Part shown: one piece after another, positions 59,790-64,000 of the stretch
How the letters are laid out: the number at the start of each line of letters is the position of its first letter
Position numbering within the stretch: the first letter of the stretch is position 1
The notes under the pieces: generated by a model
The model's input: only the letters and a program-made list of their open reading frames with translations
What the model was told of the DNA's origin: nothing
Database searches by the model: none
Translations under genes and position numbers: made by a program
Assembly (NCBI GenBank): GCA_938043965.1
Contig: CALIQQ010000016.1
Span: 1 to 64,000, forward strand
Origin: an uncultured Candidatus Saccharibacteria bacterium
GTDB lineage: Bacteria; Patescibacteriota; Saccharimonadia; Saccharimonadales; Saccharimonadaceae
DNA length: 64,000 nucleotides
Direction: 5' to 3'

Positions 59790-59940
59790 ACCATAACAAT
59801 TGTGCATTTGGGAAATGATACAGCAAGGTTGAGAGAATCTGATCGCTCTCATGACACAAAACTCGCATAATTGGGGAACAAAAATTACCAAAATAACAGA
59901 GGTAAGTTACAAGGCATAACATCTTATGCTTGTTTTGTCA
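59790..59940 (+). ncRNA. Candidate structured small RNA
   Basis: No gene recognised. About 150 nt lies between a good promoter and a terminator-like hairpin. Three helices can be drawn: GAGAG/CTCTC (59831-59850), TTACC/GGTAA (about 59885-59905), and a 10-bp helix with one bulge, ACAAGGCATAA/TTATGCTTGT (59909-59933), followed by TTTGT. It does not match tmRNA, SRP RNA, RNase P RNA or a riboswitch that I know. A 22-codon frame (59851-59919, MTQNSHNWGTK...) ends inside the last hairpin, so a leader peptide is an alternative. Confidence 0.4.
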
Positions 59941-60136
59941 ATCACGATAAAACTTATACTTATTTCACACAACTAATTTCACAAGAAAGTGCTTAAGTTT
60001 TCCTAGCATTTAGATTTTTAATGTAAGACCATCTTCTAATTTAAAACGCAAGCATTTTCACAAGAATTATTGAATTTAAAGCCATTCAACTATGGTTTTT
60101 GAACTAAAAACTAGCTTTTGGAGAAAAGCCTCCTCC
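59941..60136. other. AT-rich spacer, no gene seen
   Basis: I see no coding frame of note. It holds several TTTCACA motifs (near 59963, 59978 and 60054) and one copy of the TTAAAACRCAAGCATTTT motif (60041-60058) that also occurs upstream of the adhesin gene (40551-40568). Confidence 0.5.
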
Positions 60137-60260
60137 TAGAGCCAACTCTACTTAATCAGCAAAGATTTACTTTAGAACCAACTTTATTTAATCAGCAAAG
60201 ATTTTACTTTAGAACTAATTTTATTTAATCAGTAAAAATTTACTTTGGAGCTAAACCCCA
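60137..60260. repeat. 36-37 bp tandem repeats upstream of the DUF1653 gene
   Basis: Units begin at 60137, 60173 and 60210, with a partial fourth at 60246. The core is TAGARCYAAYTYTAYTTAATC followed by AGCAAAGATTTACTT, with increasing divergence downstream. The last partial unit runs into the sequence just before the ATG at 60265. Confidence 0.85.
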
Positions 60261-60264
60261 TTTT

Positions 60265-60567
60265 ATGAATAACTACTTTTACGACTTCTTCAAACCAGGG
60301 GATCATGTCCAACATTTCAAGCGCGAACTTCAGTATAAAACCGATTTGAACCGTATTCCGAACCTTTACCGCTATCGCATCGTCGGTCTCGCTACGCACT
60401 CCGAAACCCGCGCCGAGTTGGTTATTTATGAATCCCTCTATAGCAAAGATCGAGCAGGGAACTATAAACTCTACGCCCGTCCAGTTGAATTTTTTCTTTC
60501 GCCCGTCGATCACCAAAAGTACCCCAACGTCAAACAGCGCTATCGCTTTGAGAAAGTTGACAGCTAA
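60265..60567 (+). CDS. DUF1653 domain protein
   Basis: 100-aa soluble protein. The core YRYRIVGLATHSETRAELVIYESLY followed by LYARPVEFFLSPVDH matches the DUF1653 pattern (Y-x-V-x-G-x-A-x-HSET-x-E-x-VVYE-x-LY...WVRP-x-x-MF). The first 30 residues (FYDFFKPGDHVQHFKREL) include the family's typical YxHFKG-like approach to the core. The function of DUF1653 is unknown. It is transcribed away from a repeat-rich leader and followed by a terminator. No ribosome binding site is clear apart from GGAG 16 nt upstream. Confidence 0.85.
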   Translation: MNNYFYDFFKPGDHVQHFKRELQYKTDLNRIPNLYRYRIVGLATHSETRAELVIYESLYSKDRAGNYKLYARPVEFFLSPVDHQKYPNVKQRYRFEKVDS

Positions 60568-60642
60568 AAGGGAATTATTAGTCAACACTAGAATTATCAA
60601 TCAGCGCTAATCGCACCCTATAATTTTATTATTAGAACATAA

Positions 60643-60672
60643 AAAATAAGTGCTGTCAATAGCACTTATTTT
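60643..60672. terminator. Rho-independent terminator after the DUF1653 gene
   Basis: Perfect 12-bp stem AAAATAAGTGCT/AGCACTTATTTT with a 6-nt loop; A and T runs in the arms allow function in both directions, so it could also serve the convergent valS transcript. Two degenerate 36-bp units starting TTATTTTCTCG follow at about 60666 and 60702. Confidence 0.8.
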
Positions 60673-60786
60673 CTCGACTCTAACCTAACATCTTCGCGAC
60701 TTTATTTTCTCGTTTTTAGCCTAGTGTCTTCGTAGCTTTAAGCTTTTTTTAACTCCGACCTAACTCCGACCTAAAACCTTCTTAAC

Positions 60787-63516
60787 TTAAATCGCCTCGA
60801 TTTGATTTTTTAGCCGCTTAATCAGCCCCTCTTTTTCAGAAATTGCGTCGCGCGTTTCTTTCACTAAGGCCGCTGGTGCTCGTTCCACATAAGCTGGGTT
60901 CATCATGCGCGCGTTCAAGCCATCCAATTCTCGTCCAATCGCCAAAATTCTTTCCTCCAGCTCAGTTCGATAGTCTGCCACCACTGCTTCCGGCACATCC
61001 AGATATAACTCATGGTTGGCCAGCGCTAAATGTAGCCCTCTCGGCGCCCCATTCGTTGGCATCACAAACGGCACTCTCGCCAAAAACTTCACCAGCAAAG
61101 TATTATCATCTACTAAAATATCTTCGCCAAACAGCACTCCAAATTTCTTACCCTTCGCCACATTGGACAGGGAAGTATTCGTTGCGCGAATTTCCGCCAC
61201 CACCAGTTTTAGTCGCTCAAAGTTTTCTGCCGAAATTTCGTCATAGCCCAATTTTGATGGCCATTTCGCATCAATAATCATCCCGCTCGTCCAGGACAAA
61301 TTCTGCCAAATCGCTTCCGTCACGAATGGCGCAAACGGATGCAACATCGTCAAAATCGTCTCCAGTGTCGCCTTTAACAGGGAAGTATTCTTATAAATCT
61401 TCTGACTTTCAACAAACCAGTCCGCATATTTATCCCAAATCGTCGCATAAAGCACTTCTATCGCCTCAGCAAATCGGTACTCCGCTATACATTGCTCCAC
61501 CTGCGCTCGGCAGCGATTCAGTTCTCGACAAATCCAGTCCTCACCCATGTTATTGGTCGTATATTGATATTGTTCAGGGTTAATTTTGTCCGATTCCGAT
61601 TCGTGGATTGCCGAACCACCTCTATCAGTTAACCCAACTTGTTCATTCTCTAGCACCACATCAATATTCGCATACGAGAAACCCTTCTTTTCCGTCTCCT
61701 CCTCAATCACCCCCTGAATAAACCGTGAAATGTTCCATAATTTATTGCATAATTTTTGTCCCGAAACTACTGAATTTTCCGAAAACGCTTGATTCATTCC
61801 TGCCGAACGACCCCTTAAGATGCCTAACCTAAACGCATCTGAGCCATACTTTGACACCAAATCCATCGGGTTAATCACATTGCCCTTTGATTTTGACATC
61901 TTTTTGCCGTTCGCATCCAGCACCAATCCGTGCAAATACACCTCTTTAAACGGCACTTCATTTGTCACATATAGTCCCATCATAATCATGCGAGCCACCC
62001 ATGCAAACAGAATGTCCGCCCCTGTTTCCATCACATTTAGCGGATAGAAATCGGATGGATTATTTTCTTCCCAATTCGTACACACAATCGGCCAATGCGA
62101 CGACGAGAACCAAGTATCAAAGGTATCCTCATCTCGACGATATTTTACGCCCCCAATTTCAATTTCCATCAAATTCACCCTTGTATCAAACACCCACTCA
62201 TCGCCATCTGCATTCGAGTCCACCTTCTTAAACATCGGGATTGCGATCCCCCAAGGAATCTGCCTTGAGATATTCCAGTCTTTCAGCTCCTTAAGGTAAT
62301 TGGTTAGTACCTTCTGTTTATTTTCCGGATGAAACTTAATTTCATTATTTTCTAGATGCGAAATCGCCACCTTCGCCAATTTTTCCGTATCAATAAACCA
62401 CTGCTCTTTTAGTAGCGGTTCAATCACCGTTCCACATTTATAACAATGTGAGACCGCGTGGCGAATTTTCTTTTCTCCCCTTAAAAATCCTGCTTCTTTC
62501 AGCTCTTTTAGCACCTTTTTTCGACATTCAGCAGTTGTCAAGCCCTCATATTCCGCTCCAGCCGTCGCCAACATCTTGCCATCAAATCCAATCACCGTTA
62601 CTCGCGGCAAATCATGTCGATTTCCAACCTCAAAGTCATCCGGATCATGTGCTGGCGTAATCTTTACCGCTCCTGTTCCATAGCTTGGATCCGCATGCTC
62701 ATCAAAGATAATTGGGATTTCTCGCTTCGAAAGTGGCAACTTCACCATTTTTCCCGCCACCGCCTTATAACGCTCATCTGTTGGATTCACTGCCACCGCC
62801 GTATCTCCAAACAGCGTCTCTGGTCGCGTGGTCGAAACGATAATCTCTTTAATTTCCGCACTATCATCTACTAGTGGATAGGCAATATCCCAAAGATAAC
62901 CATCTTCATCCTCATGCTCCACCTCAATATCTGCAAACGCTGTCTGGTGTTTCGTACAAAAATTCACCAGTTTTTCACCCCTATACACCATTCCGTCCCG
63001 CCACATTTTTTCAAATGTCGCATACACTCGGCGCACCACGTTTTCATCTAATGTAAAGGTCAAATCTTGCCAAGCACAGGAAGCCCCCAGCGCTCTTAAT
63101 TGCAACTCCATATTGCCACGCTGTTGTTGCACAAAATTCCATACTCTCGCATATAGCTCATCTCTTGAAAATTCAAATCGCGTATGTCCGTCTTTTTCAA
63201 GATTGCGTTCATACACCACCCAAGTCTCAAATCCAGCATGATCCGCCCCGGGAATATACCAAGCCTTTTCACCCCGCAAGCGATAATATCTCGTTAAGCT
63301 GTCCTCTAAGGCCACTGTCAGCCCGTGTCCGATGTGTAAATTACCATTCGCATTCGGAGGCGGCATTACAATCGAAAAGCGCTTACGCTTAGCCTCAGCG
63401 CCTTCCAGGGCATATTCTGAGTCGGGAATTACTGGCAAAAACTTGCCCGTAGCCTCCCACGCAGCATAAATATCCGTTTCAAAGTTTTGTGGTTCATAAC
63501 TACTTGCAAATTTCAT
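60787..63516 (-). CDS. valS: Valine--tRNA ligase
   Basis: Class I synthetase charging tRNA-Val and editing Thr-tRNA-Val. The catalytic domain has HIGH in NGNLHIGHGL (about 58-67) and KMSKSKGN (about residue 545), with the CP1 editing domain between them (STTRPETLFGDTAVAV, ITPAHDPDDFEVG). The anticodon-binding domain and the C-terminal coiled-coil arm (about 845-909, REL-x-LNARMMN...) complete the protein. At 909 aa it has normal length. The signature ISRQIPWG replaces the more common ISRQLWWG. Confidence 0.96.
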   Translation of the reverse strand: MKFASSYEPQNFETDIYAAWEATGKFLPVIPDSEYALEGAEAKRKRFSIVMPPPNANGNLHIGHGLTVALEDSLTRYYRLRGEKAWYIPGADHAGFETWVVYERNLEKDGHTRFEFSRDELYARVWNFVQQQRGNMELQLRALGASCAWQDLTFTLDENVVRRVYATFEKMWRDGMVYRGEKLVNFCTKHQTAFADIEVEHEDEDGYLWDIAYPLVDDSAEIKEIIVSTTRPETLFGDTAVAVNPTDERYKAVAGKMVKLPLSKREIPIIFDEHADPSYGTGAVKITPAHDPDDFEVGNRHDLPRVTVIGFDGKMLATAGAEYEGLTTAECRKKVLKELKEAGFLRGEKKIRHAVSHCYKCGTVIEPLLKEQWFIDTEKLAKVAISHLENNEIKFHPENKQKVLTNYLKELKDWNISRQIPWGIAIPMFKKVDSNADGDEWVFDTRVNLMEIEIGGVKYRRDEDTFDTWFSSSHWPIVCTNWEENNPSDFYPLNVMETGADILFAWVARMIMMGLYVTNEVPFKEVYLHGLVLDANGKKMSKSKGNVINPMDLVSKYGSDAFRLGILRGRSAGMNQAFSENSVVSGQKLCNKLWNISRFIQGVIEEETEKKGFSYANIDVVLENEQVGLTDRGGSAIHESESDKINPEQYQYTTNNMGEDWICRELNRCRAQVEQCIAEYRFAEAIEVLYATIWDKYADWFVESQKIYKNTSLLKATLETILTMLHPFAPFVTEAIWQNLSWTSGMIIDAKWPSKLGYDEISAENFERLKLVVAEIRATNTSLSNVAKGKKFGVLFGEDILVDDNTLLVKFLARVPFVMPTNGAPRGLHLALANHELYLDVPEAVVADYRTELEERILAIGRELDGLNARMMNPAYVERAPAALVKETRDAISEKEGLIKRLKNQIEAI

Positions 63517-63572
63517 TTTCTCTCCCTTTCTTTTCTCATTTTTTAACGCTGTCCCCTCTCTTCAGCTAACTT

Positions 63573-64000
63573 TTATTCCGATCCTTTTCCCGTCAACACC
63601 GCCACCACCGTCATCAATAAAATCTTCAGATCAAACAATACCGACCAATGGTCAATGTAGTAGCAATCTAGCCGTACCACTTCCTCGAAATCCGTAATTT
63701 GTGATCGTCCCGAGGTCTGCCATAACCCAGTAATCCCTGGCTTTAAACTTAACCTACGCTTATGATGTCCCGCATATTGATTATATTCATCAATCATCGG
63801 TGGCCGCGTCCCCACTAATGACATATCACCTTTTAGCACATTGAAAAATTGCGGAAATTCATCTAATGAAGTTTTTCGAATAAACTTACCGACCCTTGTA
63901 ATTCTCGGGTCATTTTTCATTTTAAACATTGCCCCATTCATCTCGTTTCCGCCCTCCTTTAACAGCTTCTGGCGTCGTTCTTCCGCATCCTTATACATCG
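63573..64000 (-). CDS. Undecaprenyl-phosphate sugar phosphotransferase, C-terminal part (runs off the window end)
   Basis: The frame is open to base 64000, so the N-terminal part lies outside. The visible 142 residues are the conserved catalytic end of the polyisoprenyl-phosphate hexose-1-phosphate transferase family (WcaJ/WbaP/PglC core): [42 protein letters not shown], then [14 protein letters not shown] and [21 protein letters not shown]. Such enzymes load the first sugar phosphate onto undecaprenyl phosphate to start surface glycan synthesis. That fits the LCP and glycosyltransferase genes elsewhere in the window. Confidence 0.92.
   Translation of the reverse strand, partial: MYKDAEERRQKLLKEGGNEMNGAMFKMKNDPRITRVGKFIRKTSLDEFPQFFNVLKGDMSLVGTRPPMIDEYNQYAGHHKRRLSLKPGITGLWQTSGRSQITDFEEVVRLDCYYIDHWSVLFDLKILLMTVVAVLTGKGSE

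Noticed and set aside
60137..60260. CRISPR array
   Set aside because: The 36-37 bp units are directly tandem with no spacers, they diverge from each other, and no cas genes are in the window.
1..64000. UGA recoding as in Gracilibacteria or SR1
   Set aside because: Several conserved genes end at TGA in the expected place (for example the xer gene, tsaE and pyrG), and no conserved domain is interrupted by in-frame TGA.

Overview
The window reads as part of a small, AT-rich, very compact genome of the Candidate Phyla Radiation, most likely Candidatus Saccharibacteria (TM7). This is an inference from gene content and style. The supporting signs are a pilM-N-O-x-B-T-C type IV pilus operon, a short TsaB, a proofreading-less PolA, a VirB2-like pilin beside a sigma-70 gene, LCP, FemX-like and FtsX-type ABC exporters, intergenic gaps of only a few bases, and the absence of biosynthetic pathways. 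UGA acts as a normal stop, which argues against the recoded Gracilibacteria/SR1 lineages.

Layout. 0-5 kb: the start of a truncated surface protein, ndk, a membrane protein, a Xer-type recombinase with prepilin peptidase, and mscL. 4.6-13.4 kb (mostly minus): an MmcQ/YjbR-like protein, orn, argS, pyrG, an FKBP-type isomerase, pheT, pheS and tRNA-Lys(CTT). 13.6-18.4 kb: a CDF cation transporter, an ABC/FtsX exporter and a Lar-like zinc protein. 18.5-24.5 kb: a glycosyltransferase, polA, a nucleotide-kinase-like gene, a PLD-like fragment and tRNA-Thr(CGT). 24.5-30.4 kb: the rny-deacetylase-trxA-trxB cluster, a membrane protein, and tsaB/tsaE. 30.5-38.7 kb: the type IV pilus operon. 38.7-45.1 kb: a glycine-rich adhesin candidate, rpoD with a VirB2-like pilin and a lipid kinase, ung, tmk and tdk. 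45.2-51.4 kb: a heterodimeric ABC exporter, pgk and pyk. 51.4-59.3 kb: a GT-C glycosyltransferase, LCP, MacB-type exporter, tsaD and a FemX-like protein. 59.3-60.8 kb: an accessory island with an IS-like fragment, GC-rich palindromic repeats, a candidate small RNA, 36-bp tandem repeats and a DUF1653 gene. 60.8-64 kb: valS and the end of a sugar-phosphate transferase.

How the genes work together. Translation (argS, pheST, valS, two tRNAs, tsaB/D/E), nucleotide supply (ndk, pyrG, tdk, tmk), DNA upkeep (polA, ung, xer), RNA turnover (rny, orn) and the last ATP-yielding steps of glycolysis (pgk, pyk) form the housekeeping part. The remainder is mainly cell surface: pilus motors and assembly platform, adhesin-like proteins, envelope glycosyltransferases and exporters, which suits a cell living attached to another cell.

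The strongest unusual signals are regulatory and structural. At least 13 genes have a -10 box exactly 6-8 nt before the start codon, implying leaderless mRNAs. A (TA)8 tract sits inside the coding region of the adhesin. The 59.5-60.3 kb region packs several distinct repeats and a possible structured RNA into 0.75 kb.
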